A DNA stretch of 64,000 nucleotides from Haladaptatus caseinilyticus (lineage in GTDB: Archaea > Halobacteriota > Halobacteria > Halobacteriales > Haladaptataceae), in contig NZ_CP111036.1 of the NCBI RefSeq assembly GCF_026248685.1, positions 372,001 to 436,000 of the forward strand, given 5' to 3'. A program made the position numbers and the translations under genes. Numbering within the stretch: position 1 is the first letter of the stretch; each line of letters starts with the position of its first letter. Shown here piece by piece: positions 7,054-16,230 of this stretch. A model generated the notes under the pieces. That model did not search any database. It saw nothing but the letters and a program-made list of their open reading frames with translations, and was not told the DNA's origin.

Positions 7054-8331
7054 TCAATTGCGGGTTTCGTCCCCGTCGGTGGGCGTCATTTCTGCCGGTT
7101 CGGTGGCTGGTTTTTCGCGTTCTTCCGCTTTACCCGCTCGTCCCCCATCAGTATCTACTCCGGCCTCGGTGGCCTCCCTGCTATCGACCGTCTCTTCCGG
7201 GTCGCGCGGTGGTTTCGGGAGGGGGTCGCCACCACGGATGTAGGTCGGGTCCACCGCCCACGGCTGAATCGGCTTGCCAGCGATGAGTTCCGGGAGGACG
7301 ACTTCTACGAAATGGACGACGAGTACGAGAACCATCGGCCCGAGGAAGATACCGTACCAACCGAACAGTAATGGACCGAGGATATACGCGAACATCACCA
7401 TCCCGACGTGGAGGTTTCGCCCCGAAACGTACGGACGCAGAATGAGATCCGGAATGGTGTCCACGATAACGAACGAGACGAGCGCGAACACCGCGGGGAA
7501 CCACAGTACCCCGGGGTCGCCATCCATCAGTGCGTTCGCGCCGATAATCGCGGTGACCGGAAAGTAGACGAGCTTCATTCCGACCACCGGGATGAGGCTG
7601 GCGACACCCGTCAACAACCCGACGACGGTTGGATACGGGATTCCCAACCCGACAGGTGCGACTGCGTCGAGCACGTTGTACGAAATCGCACCGATAGTCC
7701 CAGTCATGAAGGCGTTCAGGATGTTGCCGAAGAAGATGCTGTTGAAATCGGTATCGACACGCTGGACGTACGTTTCGAGGACGCCCTCGCTGTCGGAGAA
7801 CGTCCGGTGAAACCATCGCGAAAGTTTGTGGTCGTCACGGAGCAGGTAGAACGCGATGGCGATCATCACGAACAGATGCAGGGCACCGCTTCCGATGAAA
7901 GTGAGGTACTTGAGCACCGAACCGAAGGCCTGTTCGATCAGTTTCGTGTTGTTCCCGTCGGTGAGGAACGCTTCGGGATGCTGGGCGATCTGGGAAACGT
8001 TCGCGTACTGCTGGATCGGTTCCGGAAGCGTTGCTACGTTCGTCGTCTGCGCGACGGTGGAAAGCTCCTGCACCGCGATGGCGAGCGTGTAGACGATGAG
8101 CAAAATCGCGGGAAGTGCGAGTGCCAATAGCGCAACCGCGGCAGCGAGACTTGGCGGTCTGATGCGTCGCTTCAGACGCCGGTACACCGGACGGGTCGCG
8201 TAGTAGAGAAAGAGACCGAAGACGAAGGTCCCGATAAACGAGTAGACGACGTACAGCGCCGCCAGTCCGAGTGCCGCACCCGCTGACCACCATGCGGCAC
8301 GAGATTTGTCAATATTCCATCCGCTGACCAT
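7054..8331 (-). CDS. AI-2E family (PerM-like) membrane transporter
   Basis: 425 aa from the ATG at 8331 (MVSGWNIDKSRAAWW). About eight membrane segments in the usual order: an N-terminal pair, then LAAAVALLALALPAILLIVYTLAIAV, then GALHLFVMIAIAFYLLRDD, then FFGNILNAFMTGTIGAISYNVLDAVAP and the C-terminal bundle with LGPLLFGWYGIFLGPMVLVLV. Acidic, probably disordered C-terminal tail of about 70 residues. The family exports varied solutes (AI-2, Na+, small molecules); the substrate here is unknown. A TATA box near 8352-8362 supports this start. Confidence 0.9.
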   Translation of the reverse strand: MVSGWNIDKSRAAWWSAGAALGLAALYVVYSFIGTFVFGLFLYYATRPVYRRLKRRIRPPSLAAAVALLALALPAILLIVYTLAIAVQELSTVAQTTNVATLPEPIQQYANVSQIAQHPEAFLTDGNNTKLIEQAFGSVLKYLTFIGSGALHLFVMIAIAFYLLRDDHKLSRWFHRTFSDSEGVLETYVQRVDTDFNSIFFGNILNAFMTGTIGAISYNVLDAVAPVGLGIPYPTVVGLLTGVASLIPVVGMKLVYFPVTAIIGANALMDGDPGVLWFPAVFALVSFVIVDTIPDLILRPYVSGRNLHVGMVMFAYILGPLLFGWYGIFLGPMVLVLVVHFVEVVLPELIAGKPIQPWAVDPTYIRGGDPLPKPPRDPEETVDSREATEAGVDTDGGRAGKAEEREKPATEPAEMTPTDGDETRN

Positions 8332-8350
8332 ACGGGTGAAGTTTGTTCGC

Positions 8351-8402
8351 AGAATATAAAGATTTCGCGCAACGCGTGGCGATGGCAGCAATTCTTTTAT
8401 CC
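8351..8402. promoter_or_regulatory. Divergent promoter region with two TATA-like boxes
   Basis: On the minus strand CTTTATATTCT (8351-8361) lies about 26 bases before the transporter start at 8331. On the plus strand cttttatcc (8394-8402) is centred 27 bases before the GTG at 8425. Both spacings fit leaderless transcripts. Confidence 0.6.
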
Positions 8403-8424
8403 GCACGACTATCTATTCTACAGA

Positions 8425-9696
8425 GTGAATGGATTGGAAAACGTCCTCGCATCGGCGACGTTGGACAGCCACGTCGTCCGTATCGCCATCGCGGGAGCGT
8501 TAGGTCTTTTTCTCGGACTGGAGCGCGAATGGTCACAAAAATCCGCTGGAATTCGGACGTTTACACTCATCAGCCTTCTCGGTGCAGCCTTCACCATCGT
8601 CAACAAGGATATCCTGCTCGCACTCGGCGGTCTCCTCGTCATCGTTCAGGGAATCCTCCTCGCAGTACAGGGATTGATGGACGACGAGGAGGATACGGGA
8701 TTATCCCTCACGACCTCCGTTTCGATGCTCGTGACGTTCGGCGTCGGCGTCCTCGTCGCCGAAGGCTTCATCCTCGTCGGGGTCACCGTCGCCGTCGTGT
8801 CGTCGCTCCTCCTCGTCTTGAAGCGCGAGCTTCACAGTTTCGCATGGGGGATGTCGCGCGAAGAACTTCGGTCAGCGGGGGAGTTCGCCATCCTCGCGTT
8901 CGTCATCTATCCCCTGCTTCCGCCAGGTGAGATCGAGTTCGGTGGTGTCATGGTGAGTCCCCGTCTCGTCTGGCTGATGGTCGTCACGGTGGCCGGGATC
9001 GGAATCGCCAACTACGCAATCGTCGAAACGTACGGTGGCCGCGGTATCGCGGTTACCGGCTTTTTCGGCGGTTTGGCATCCTCGACCGCCGTCGTCGGTA
9101 CCATGCTGGACCACATCCGTCAGCGACCGGAGGCGGCTTCCTACGGCGTCGCCGCTATCCTGCTTGCCGACGCCGCCATGGCGGTTCGAAACCTCGTTAT
9201 CGCGCTGGCGTTCACCGTCGGAAATCCGGACAAAACGCTGTACGGTGCGATCATCCCTCTCGGGACAATAATCGTCGGGAGCGTCGCGATAGCAGCCTAT
9301 TCGGCGGACTGGTCACAACAGATGGATCTCGACCTCGAAAGTCCGTTCTCCCTTCGGAACGTCCTCGGTTTCGGCGCCATCTTTCTGCTCGTCGTGATCG
9401 GTGGTGCGTTGGCGAAAAGCCAGTTCGGACAAACCGGGTTTTACATCACGGCCCTGCTTTCGGGGCTCGTTTCGAGCGCGGGCGTCACCGCGTCCGCGGT
9501 GACCCTCTACAGTGGTGGAAACTTAGACCAACAAACCGCGGTTTTCGGTATTCTGCTGGCGACCGCATCCAGCATCATCGTCAAAGCGGCGCTCACAATC
9601 TCGTCACCGAACCGAGAGTTCGCCTATCGAATCGCGATATGGAGTGGCGTCTTGCTCGCTGGGTCGGCCGTAACTGCAGTCGTCGCCGTCGTGTGA
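8425..9696 (+). CDS. MgtC/DUF4010 family membrane protein
   Basis: 423 aa, GTG start supported by the TATA box. N-terminal MgtC-like region with RIAIAGALGLFLGLEREWSQKSAGIRTFTL, then a C-terminal DUF4010 set of membrane helices (AAILLADAAMAVRNLVIALAF, QTGFYITALLSGLVSSAGVTASAV). About ten to eleven membrane segments. MgtC proteins are linked to Mg2+ limitation and membrane potential; the role in archaea is not known. Confidence 0.88.
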   Translation: MNGLENVLASATLDSHVVRIAIAGALGLFLGLEREWSQKSAGIRTFTLISLLGAAFTIVNKDILLALGGLLVIVQGILLAVQGLMDDEEDTGLSLTTSVSMLVTFGVGVLVAEGFILVGVTVAVVSSLLLVLKRELHSFAWGMSREELRSAGEFAILAFVIYPLLPPGEIEFGGVMVSPRLVWLMVVTVAGIGIANYAIVETYGGRGIAVTGFFGGLASSTAVVGTMLDHIRQRPEAASYGVAAILLADAAMAVRNLVIALAFTVGNPDKTLYGAIIPLGTIIVGSVAIAAYSADWSQQMDLDLESPFSLRNVLGFGAIFLLVVIGGALAKSQFGQTGFYITALLSGLVSSAGVTASAVTLYSGGNLDQQTAVFGILLATASSIIVKAALTISSPNREFAYRIAIWSGVLLAGSAVTAVVAVV

Positions 9697-9742
9697 GAAT
9701 TCATAACGAACTATTTAAACCGGACCTTTTCGTAGCGGAAGC

Positions 9743-11074
9743 ATGGACCGGGAAACAGCCGAGCCACAGGTCCGGGAGATGCCCGGAAAGAAAGCAAAAC
9801 AGTGGTCCGACTACCATCACCAGTTCGCCGCCCCGACGACGTACGTGTACGATTTCGTCTGGGACATCACCGAAGACGCGACTGGGCCGTTCTGTACCGA
9901 TGTCGATGGCAACGTTCTCCTCGATTTTACTAGTCATGTTGCCGCCGCCCCGCTGGGGTACAACAATCCGAAGATCATGGACAAAATCCGTGCATTCGAT
10001 CTCCCAGACCCGACGAAAATCGCGGGACAGGACTTCTATGCCGCCGGTGGATGGCCACCGGAAGACCCGGAGTTCCCTGGGCCGACGCAACTGATGGAGC
10101 GACTCGTCGATGCGACGAGTCACTACGACATGGACACGGTTTTTCTGTCGAACTCCGGCGCGGAAGCCGTCGAAAACGCGATCAAAATCTGCTACAACCG
10201 CGGCGGCCACCGCGCGTTCAACTTCGATGGCGCGTTCCACGGTCGGACGCTCGGCGCGCTCTCGCTCAACCGCTCGAAAGTCGCCCATCGAAAGGGCTAT
10301 CCCGAGATTCCGGGCGTCGTGAGCGTTCCGTACTGCTCCTGCACGGGGGAATGTGAGTGTGGATGGCGGACGAACGGGCCGGGCGGCAACGTCATCGCCG
10401 ACAAACTCGACCCCGCACAGGGCGTTATCGATCCGGAAGAAGTCTCGTACATCATCCTCGAACCCGTACAGGGGGAGGGAGGCTACCGCGTTCCGAATCC
10501 CCAGTTCGTTGCGGACATCGCCGAAATTCGAGCGACCTACGACATCAACGTCATCGCGGACGAAATCCAGTCGGGCATGGGACGAACGGGCGAAATGTGG
10601 GCAATCGACCACCTCGACCTCGAACCGGACGTTATCACCAGCGCGAAGGGCCTCCGCGTCGGTGCCACCATCTCGCGTTCGGACGTGTTCCCCGAGGAAA
10701 AAGGCCGACTCTCCTCCACGTGGGGTGCTGGCGACGTGCTCTCGTCCCTCCAGGGCGTCCTCACGATGGATGCGATTCAGGAGTACGACCTTCTCGCGAA
10801 CGTCGATGCGCGCGGACAACAGGCACGGGAACTCATCGAAGATGCGAACCCCGAGAACGTCATCGACGTTCGGGGACGCGGCCTGATGCTCGCCGTCGAG
10901 TTCGACACGAAAGACCGCAGAGAGGCAGTCGTAGACGGTGCGCTTTCGCGCGGCCTACTTACCCTCGGCTGTGGGTACAAAACGCTCCGCATCCTCCCGC
11001 CGCTCGACGTGACCGAGCGTGAGATCGACATCGGCGTCAACCTCCTTCTCGACGCCATTGAGGACGCGGCATAA
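9743..11074 (+). CDS. Class III pyridoxal-phosphate aminotransferase (4-aminobutyrate/acetylornithine type)
   Basis: 443 aa, full length. Family motifs: SNSGAEAVENAIKICYNR (PLP phosphate site), FHGRTLGALSLNRSK, VIADEIQSGMGRTG (Asp that binds the pyridine nitrogen), and TSAKGLRVGATI with the PLP lysine. An insert CSCTGECECGWRTNGPGG holds four cysteines and could bind a metal. The substrate cannot be read from sequence; candidates are 4-aminobutyrate or a related omega-amino acid. A separate HTH-bat gene follows by about 40 bases and may be co-transcribed. Confidence 0.92.
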   Translation: MDRETAEPQVREMPGKKAKQWSDYHHQFAAPTTYVYDFVWDITEDATGPFCTDVDGNVLLDFTSHVAAAPLGYNNPKIMDKIRAFDLPDPTKIAGQDFYAAGGWPPEDPEFPGPTQLMERLVDATSHYDMDTVFLSNSGAEAVENAIKICYNRGGHRAFNFDGAFHGRTLGALSLNRSKVAHRKGYPEIPGVVSVPYCSCTGECECGWRTNGPGGNVIADKLDPAQGVIDPEEVSYIILEPVQGEGGYRVPNPQFVADIAEIRATYDINVIADEIQSGMGRTGEMWAIDHLDLEPDVITSAKGLRVGATISRSDVFPEEKGRLSSTWGAGDVLSSLQGVLTMDAIQEYDLLANVDARGQQARELIEDANPENVIDVRGRGLMLAVEFDTKDRREAVVDGALSRGLLTLGCGYKTLRILPPLDVTEREIDIGVNLLLDAIEDAA

Positions 11075-11114
11075 GCCCACACAAGGCTATGTTCTCCCGT
11101 GGCGTCCCCTCCGT

Positions 11115-11777
11115 ATGAGCGTCACGACCGATCTCTCGATCCCTAGTGAAGAGTTCCTGCTTGGAACTGCCCTGCTTACCGACACTGACGTTTACGTCGA
11201 ACTCGAACGAGTGGTTCCGGCGTCGCGCCAAGTGCTCCCGTTTTTTTGGGCCATCGGCACCGAGTTCGAGGCATTCGAGCGGGACGTACAGTCGAACCCG
11301 AACGTCAAGAACCTCGTCTCACTGGATAGAGTCAAAAATCGGGTGCTCTATCGAGTCGAATGGAGCAAGGCGGTCGAAAGCCTCATTTACGGTATCGCCG
11401 AGGTGGGTGCGACCATCCTCGAAGCGCAGGGGAACGATCAGTGGCGGTTTCGGCTCCGATTCAACGATCATAGCGCGCTCTCCGAATTTCAGGAGTACTG
11501 TATAGAACACGATATCGACTTTCATCTCGATCGAGTGACGACGGAAACGGACACCGTTCGAAACGATTTCGGGCTGACGGCAGAACAGAGGGAAACGCTC
11601 GTTTTAGCAGTCGAACAGGGCTACTTCGATGTTCCTCGCGGAGTCACACTCGGCGAACTCGCGGACGAAATCGGCGTCACACAGCAATCCGTGTCGGAAC
11701 GTGTGCGGCGTGGTGCCGGTTCGGTGCTCGAGTCAGTGCTCCTCGAAGCGAGCACTCGGGAAGAACGATCGGGTTAA
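11115..11777 (+). CDS. HTH-bat type transcriptional regulator
   Basis: 220 aa from the ATG at 11115; the frame overlaps the aminotransferase gene upstream, but those residues lack haloarchaeal character. Residues about 1-160 form the bacterio-opsin-activator-type sensory part. Residues about 165-215 carry the HTH_10 domain: LTAEQRETLVLAVEQGYFDVPRGVTLGELADEIGVTQQSVSERVRRG. Signal and targets unknown; position just after the aminotransferase suggests possible local control. Confidence 0.88.
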   Translation: MSVTTDLSIPSEEFLLGTALLTDTDVYVELERVVPASRQVLPFFWAIGTEFEAFERDVQSNPNVKNLVSLDRVKNRVLYRVEWSKAVESLIYGIAEVGATILEAQGNDQWRFRLRFNDHSALSEFQEYCIEHDIDFHLDRVTTETDTVRNDFGLTAEQRETLVLAVEQGYFDVPRGVTLGELADEIGVTQQSVSERVRRGAGSVLESVLLEASTREERSG

Positions 11778-11836
11778 AGGAGGTTGTAATAACAGGCAAT
11801 GGCCCTATTCTCGTCAACCTACTCGTACTGAATACG

Positions 11837-12205
11837 ATGGCCAGAATGCGAGACGACCAACGAAACGACCATACCGATGTTCGAGCGCAAGATGGGGCCG
11901 GAACCTCATTGAAGGAGGCAGTAGGGACGTTCGGAGTGAACGCGCTCCTTCGTCTTCCTTCGGAGGTGTACGAAACGTTGGCGTCGGAGCATCGACGTGC
12001 CGTCCTCGGCTACGGATACGAAGTAGATAGCCGAACCACGGTGGGAGAGTTGGCTACGCACCTCGTCACGACGGATGTCGAGGCGGACGAACACCGAGCA
12101 CGGGTCGCACTCCGACACAATCACCTCCCGAAACTCGCCGAGCAGGGGTTCGTCGAATGGACGCCCCGAGGCGAGACCGTGGTGTTCGGGCACGTCCACG
12201 AGTGA
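11837..12205 (+). CDS. DUF7344-like winged-helix protein
   Basis: 122 aa. Residues about 40-120 match a haloarchaeal small HTH domain: LPSEVYETLASEHRRAVLGYG, then TVGELATHLVTTD, then HNHLPKLAEQGFVEWTPRGETVVFG, which is the helix-helix-wing order. The first 35 residues are low complexity. Probably binds DNA; target unknown. Confidence 0.8.
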   Translation: MARMRDDQRNDHTDVRAQDGAGTSLKEAVGTFGVNALLRLPSEVYETLASEHRRAVLGYGYEVDSRTTVGELATHLVTTDVEADEHRARVALRHNHLPKLAEQGFVEWTPRGETVVFGHVHE

Positions 12206-12214
12206 AGTCGTCGG

Positions 12215-12538
12215 TTAGAACTGATAGCGGCGCTCATCGTCCCGCTGGGGATACTGGGTCGCACCAGTCATCTCCTCGAAGGTCATTCCCGAGAGATACT
12301 CGTCGTACGTTACGTCGTAGGCGTTTCGGAGATGGAAATCCAGTTTCCCGGTTTCGACGGTCGATTGGAAGAGCAGATGAACCGCCCTGCGAACCAGTTC
12401 GTCGGGGTCGTCGGGGTCGAGCGACGCGGAGAGCATGGCGAGTTCGTTGCGCGTTTCCCGATCGAGTGAGACCGATAGTTCGTCGTCGAGGTCGGTGTAG
12501 GCGGATTTTACATCGTCGTTCAGGTCGTCCAGGCTCAT
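12215..12538 (-). CDS. Conserved haloarchaeal hypothetical protein (107 aa)
   Basis: Start at the ATG at 12538 (MSLDDLNDDVKSAYTDLDDEL). Acidic and helical, with ETRNELAMLSASLDPDDPDELVRRAVHLLFQ in the middle, which resembles a helical dimerisation or ribbon-helix-like region. C-terminus ends RRYQF. Convergent with the previous gene (9 bases apart). No function assigned. Confidence 0.75.
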   Translation of the reverse strand: MSLDDLNDDVKSAYTDLDDELSVSLDRETRNELAMLSASLDPDDPDELVRRAVHLLFQSTVETGKLDFHLRNAYDVTYDEYLSGMTFEEMTGATQYPQRDDERRYQF

Positions 12539-12588
12539 GGCCGGGAGGTAGAGCGGGCGCGGGATACCGCTTTCGCTCTCGGGTCGCG

Positions 12589-12864
12589 CTAAAACTCCTC
12601 GTCGCAGTATCGACAGACGTCCCTGCTCGCGAAGTTGCGGGTCGCACAGTACGGACAGATGATAAAGTGCTGGGACTGTGGGCTCGACTCGCGCGCCGAC
12701 CGGGGTCTGCGGTTTCGGTGGAGCGCCGTTCCGATTCCGGCGAGAATGAACGCACCACCCAGCGCCAGCCACGCGGTCGGACTACGGAAGAAGACGACCG
12801 GCGCAACGGGGACAACGATGATACCCACGCCGATGAGAAAAAGTGTGGAGGGCCGTACGCGCAT
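12589..12864 (-). CDS. Two-helix membrane protein with C-terminal zinc ribbon
   Basis: 91 aa from the ATG at 12864 (MRVRPSTLFLIGVG). Two membrane segments at residues about 7-25 and 32-50, then a basic linker and a zinc ribbon CPYCATRN...CRYCDEEF at the C-terminus on the cytosolic side. Function unknown. It diverges from mutY. Confidence 0.8.
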   Translation of the reverse strand: MRVRPSTLFLIGVGIIVVPVAPVVFFRSPTAWLALGGAFILAGIGTALHRNRRPRSARESSPQSQHFIICPYCATRNFASRDVCRYCDEEF

Positions 12865-13016
12865 TTTCCGAAGATTGAGACGACCGGGCAATAAGCCTTC
12901 AGGTTGTTCGATTCCGCGTGTCACGCGTTCTCGTGGTATCGGCGTGGCGGGTCGAACGGGAGGATACGCCTTCCCGAATCGCTACCGGTAAACCGAACCC
13001 GCCCAAAGCGCCGGTA

Positions 13017-13940
13017 ATGACCGACACGTCGTGGTCGCTACCTGACGATATCGAAGCGGTGCGCGACACCCTCGTCTCGTGGTACGAAGACGACCACCGG
13101 ACGTTCCCGTGGCGCGAAACGGACAACCCCTACGCCATCCTCGTTTCCGAGGTGATGAGCCAGCAGACGCAACTCGGACGCGTCGTCACCGCGTGGGAGG
13201 CGTTTCTCGACCGTTGGCCGACCGCCACGGCCCTCGCGGACGCGGACCGCTCGGACGTGGTCGGCTTCTGGACGAGTCACAGCCTCGGTTACAACAACCG
13301 GGCGAAATATCTCCACGAGTCGGCGAAACAGGTCACGGCTGAGTACGACGGCGAATTCCCCGAGACACCCGAGGAACTCCAAAACCTCCAGGGTGTCGGC
13401 CCCTACACCGCGAACGCGGTCGCCTCGTTCGCCTTCAACAACGGGAACGCCGTGGTCGATACGAACGTCAAGCGCGTCCTCTACCGCGCCTTCGACGTAC
13501 CGGACGACGACACCGCCTTCGAGGAGGCCGCGAGCGAACTCATGCCGGACGGCGGCTCGCGCGTCTGGAACAACGCCATCATGGAACTCGGAGGGGTCGC
13601 CTGCGAGAAAACACCGTCCTGCGACGCCGCTGGATGCCCGTGGCGCGAGTGGTGTCACGCATACGAAATCGGCGACTTTACCGCCCCCGACGTTCCAACA
13701 CAGCCGAAATTCGACGGCTCTCGAAGGCAGTTCCGCGGGCGCGTCATCTCGATTCTGAAGGAGTACGACGAACTTCCGCTCTCGAAACTCGGACCGCGCG
13801 TCCGCGTCGATTACGGCGGCGAACACGGCGAGGAGTGGCTTCGCGAGTTGTGTTCGGATTTGGACGGCGACGGGCTGGTGAAATTGGAGGGCGGGGAAGA
13901 CGGCGACAGTGGAGAGTGGGTCGCCAGTCTCAGACAGTAG
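13017..13940 (+). CDS. mutY: A/G-specific adenine DNA glycosylase
   Basis: 307 aa. Base-excision repair enzyme that removes adenine mispaired with 8-oxoguanine. HhH-GPD fold: SEVMSQQTQ with catalytic Glu45, helix-hairpin-helix LQGVGPYTANAVASF (about 124-138), and catalytic Asp148 in VVDTNVKRV. Four iron-sulfur cysteines at 196, 202, 207 and 213 with spacing x5, x4, x5 instead of the common x6, x2, x5. The C-terminal 75 residues are shorter than the bacterial 8-oxoG domain. The ATG at 13017 was chosen because upstream codons lack conserved residues. Confidence 0.93.
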   Translation: MTDTSWSLPDDIEAVRDTLVSWYEDDHRTFPWRETDNPYAILVSEVMSQQTQLGRVVTAWEAFLDRWPTATALADADRSDVVGFWTSHSLGYNNRAKYLHESAKQVTAEYDGEFPETPEELQNLQGVGPYTANAVASFAFNNGNAVVDTNVKRVLYRAFDVPDDDTAFEEAASELMPDGGSRVWNNAIMELGGVACEKTPSCDAAGCPWREWCHAYEIGDFTAPDVPTQPKFDGSRRQFRGRVISILKEYDELPLSKLGPRVRVDYGGEHGEEWLRELCSDLDGDGLVKLEGGEDGDSGEWVASLRQ

Positions 13941-13995
13941 GGGAACAATCTATTTGACACGTAGCTATATTCATTTTCCACGCCTATCGTGTTCC

Positions 13996-14577
13996 ATGCC
14001 GAACGAACCACGCATCGTCGCGATCTGCGGCAGTCTCCGGGATAGCAGTGCAACCCGAACCTCGCTGGAGCAGGCACTCTCAGGAGCGGAACGGGCGGGT
14101 GGAACCGGCGACCTCCTCGATTTGCGCGAGTTCGACCTCCCACTGTACGACCCGAACGACCGGATGGCGGGTGATGCAGTGGAACTCAAACGTCGGGTAC
14201 GCGAGGCGGATGCCGTCGTCCTTGGAACGCCGATGTATCATGGGTCGTACTCGTCGGTGCTGAAGACGGCACTCGACTATTGTGGATTCGACGAGTTCGA
14301 ACAGAAGACGGTCGGCTTGCTCGCCGTGGCAGGCGGACGGTTTCCGATTACCGCGATGGACCATCTCCGGTCGGTCTGCCGAGCGCTCGATGCCTGGGTA
14401 CTCCCGTACGAGGCCGCCGTGCCACAGTCACACAGCGCGGTTCGAAACGGAAAATTCACGGACGACGAACTGGCGACCCGTGTGGCTACACTCGGGGAGC
14501 AGGTCGTGCGGTACTCCAAAATCGAAGCTTGCCCGGCGAGTTTCGAGAGCGAAGAAAACATCGGAGCAGTCGATTGA
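13996..14577 (+). CDS. NADPH-dependent FMN reductase family flavoprotein
   Basis: 193 aa. Flavodoxin-like fold: ICGSLRDSSATRT (FMN phosphate loop near residue 10) and the second flavin motif LGTPMYHGSYSSVLKTALDYCG. Likely reduces quinones, azo compounds or flavin using NAD(P)H in the cytosol. A TATA-like region (ctatttgac, agctatattc) lies between mutY and this gene. Confidence 0.9.
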   Translation: MPNEPRIVAICGSLRDSSATRTSLEQALSGAERAGGTGDLLDLREFDLPLYDPNDRMAGDAVELKRRVREADAVVLGTPMYHGSYSSVLKTALDYCGFDEFEQKTVGLLAVAGGRFPITAMDHLRSVCRALDAWVLPYEAAVPQSHSAVRNGKFTDDELATRVATLGEQVVRYSKIEACPASFESEENIGAVD

Positions 14578-14618
14578 ATAAGCAACCCTTTTGACGCAGG
14601 ATTGAGCGCAGTTCGGAT

Positions 14619-15206
14619 ATGCACAAAATCACGAACAGTGGGTGGGTGGAGGTCATCACCGGCTGTATGTTCTCCGGGAAAACCGAGGAACTGCTCCGTC
14701 GGCTCCGCAGGGCGGAAATCGCGGGACAGGAAGTCGCCGTGTTCAAACCGGCATTGGACGACAGATATGGCGAGGACACGGTCGGGTCTCACGATGGGAG
14801 TTCGTGGGAGGCAACCGTCGTCGACCCCGACGACGACGGCGTATGGGAGATTCCCGAGAAGCTGAACGGCGAACAGGTCGTCGCTATCGACGAAGCGAAC
14901 TTCTTCTCCTCAGAAATCGTCGCGGTCTGTGAACGACTCGCCGAGGACGAACGGCGAGTCGTCATCAGTGGAACTGACCAAACTTTCCGAGGCGAACCGT
15001 TCGATCCGCTCCCGCAACTCATCTCGGTCTCCGAGTACGTCGAGAAACTCCAAGCCATCTGTGCGAAGTGTGGAGAACCAGCGACGCGAAACCAGCGTCT
15101 CATCGACGGGGAACCAGCGCACACCGACGACCCGACGATCCTGGTCGGCGCACAGGAGTCCTACGAAGCGCGCTGTCGGAACTGTCATACCCTCCGAACC
15201 GACTAA
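14619..15206 (+). CDS. tdk: Thymidine kinase (type II)
   Basis: 195 aa. Phosphorylates thymidine in salvage of DNA precursors. P-loop GCMFSGKTEELLRRLRR at residues 14-30, Walker-B-like VVAIDEANFF near residue 88, and zinc cysteines CAKCGEPA and CRNC. Lid/nucleoside region RNQRLIDGEPA is present. Starts 41 bases after the flavoprotein gene. Confidence 0.95.
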   Translation: MHKITNSGWVEVITGCMFSGKTEELLRRLRRAEIAGQEVAVFKPALDDRYGEDTVGSHDGSSWEATVVDPDDDGVWEIPEKLNGEQVVAIDEANFFSSEIVAVCERLAEDERRVVISGTDQTFRGEPFDPLPQLISVSEYVEKLQAICAKCGEPATRNQRLIDGEPAHTDDPTILVGAQESYEARCRNCHTLRTD

Positions 15207-15214
15207 GAAGAACC

Positions 15215-15829
15215 GTGACTCAGTGGGTCGAAAATCCGACGGGTGGGCGCGACCGCGGACCGCAGGCGATCGTCCGTGCGTGGGTCGAGGTGATGCTACG
15301 ACCGCGTCGGTTTTTCAACGTCGGTGTTGCGCCGGGCGACCAAGCACCCGGATTGGTGTTTGGCGTCCTCGTGACGGTGATAGAAGTCACCTCACGGATG
15401 GTTTTCGGTGGGTCCGCTGTCGGCGGAACCGTAGGCGGCGATTCGCTTCTCTCGAAACTGTTCATCATTCTCGCGGTCGGTTTGTTTGTCGCGCCCGCCG
15501 TGCTCCATCTTACGGCGGCGCTACAGACGGTTGTTCTCCTACTGGTCGTTCCAGACCGGGCAGGTATCAGCGAGACGGTACAGGTCATCGGCTACGCAGT
15601 CGCACCCTGTCTGTTCGCCGGACTCCCGTTTCCCGAGTTACGCGCAGCTTGCACACTGTACGGGGCGATACTGCTCACTGTCGGGACGAGCGAGGTACAT
15701 AACACCTCGCTCGTCCGAGCGACCGTCGGGGCCGCGATTCCGTCGGCACTCGTGTTCGGCTACGGCTTTCGGGGGTTCGCCGCCTTCGAGACCGTCTTCC
15801 CGTCGCTCGCAGCTCTCGTCCCGTGGTAA
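15215..15829 (+). CDS. Yip1-like multi-pass membrane protein
   Basis: 204 aa from the GTG at 15215, eight bases after the tdk stop. The N-terminal motif WVEVMLRPRRFFNVGVAPGDQAPGLVFGV is typical of the archaeal YIP1/DUF family, with five hydrophobic helices to the C-terminus. Function unknown; probably co-transcribed with tdk. Confidence 0.8.
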   Translation: MTQWVENPTGGRDRGPQAIVRAWVEVMLRPRRFFNVGVAPGDQAPGLVFGVLVTVIEVTSRMVFGGSAVGGTVGGDSLLSKLFIILAVGLFVAPAVLHLTAALQTVVLLLVVPDRAGISETVQVIGYAVAPCLFAGLPFPELRAACTLYGAILLTVGTSEVHNTSLVRATVGAAIPSALVFGYGFRGFAAFETVFPSLAALVPW

Positions 15830-15856
15830 TTAAGGCAAGGGGAGCGTATCGGAAGT

Positions 15857-16120
15857 ATGCTCAACCTGCTTATCGACGATTTCATGGTCGAGTTGAAGGA
15901 CGGGTCGCTGAAGAACGTCGGGCCGACGAACAAGAAAGGGACGGCGAAACTGTTCGACGTAGCATCGGCGGAAGCACGTGAGTTCGGCGACAAACGGGTG
16001 AAGCTGGTGTTCGAGGACGAGGAGGGGAACGAAGTCCAGGTCGCGCTGTTCCCCGAACACGTCAGAAAAATCGCCGGAGAGATAGCAGAACTAGAGGGCG
16101 ATAGCCCCGTTTTCGAGTAA
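15857..16120 (+). CDS. Conserved haloarchaeal hypothetical protein (87 aa)
   Basis: Small acidic soluble protein starting MLNLLIDDFMVELKDGSLKNVGP, with a probable beta-barrel pattern KLVFEDEEGNEVQVALFPEHVRKIAGEIAELE. No recognised catalytic motif. Follows the Yip1-like gene by 27 bases on the same strand. Confidence 0.75.
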   Translation: MLNLLIDDFMVELKDGSLKNVGPTNKKGTAKLFDVASAEAREFGDKRVKLVFEDEEGNEVQVALFPEHVRKIAGEIAELEGDSPVFE

Positions 16121-16230
16121 ACGGCGAAAACGATCGCCTGTTTCGATACGTTCCCTCGTATTGCATTGCTTTCGAAGCGTTAGAGACTCAATAATAATAT
16201 CGTGGTAGATAGTCACATGGTGTGCGGAGC

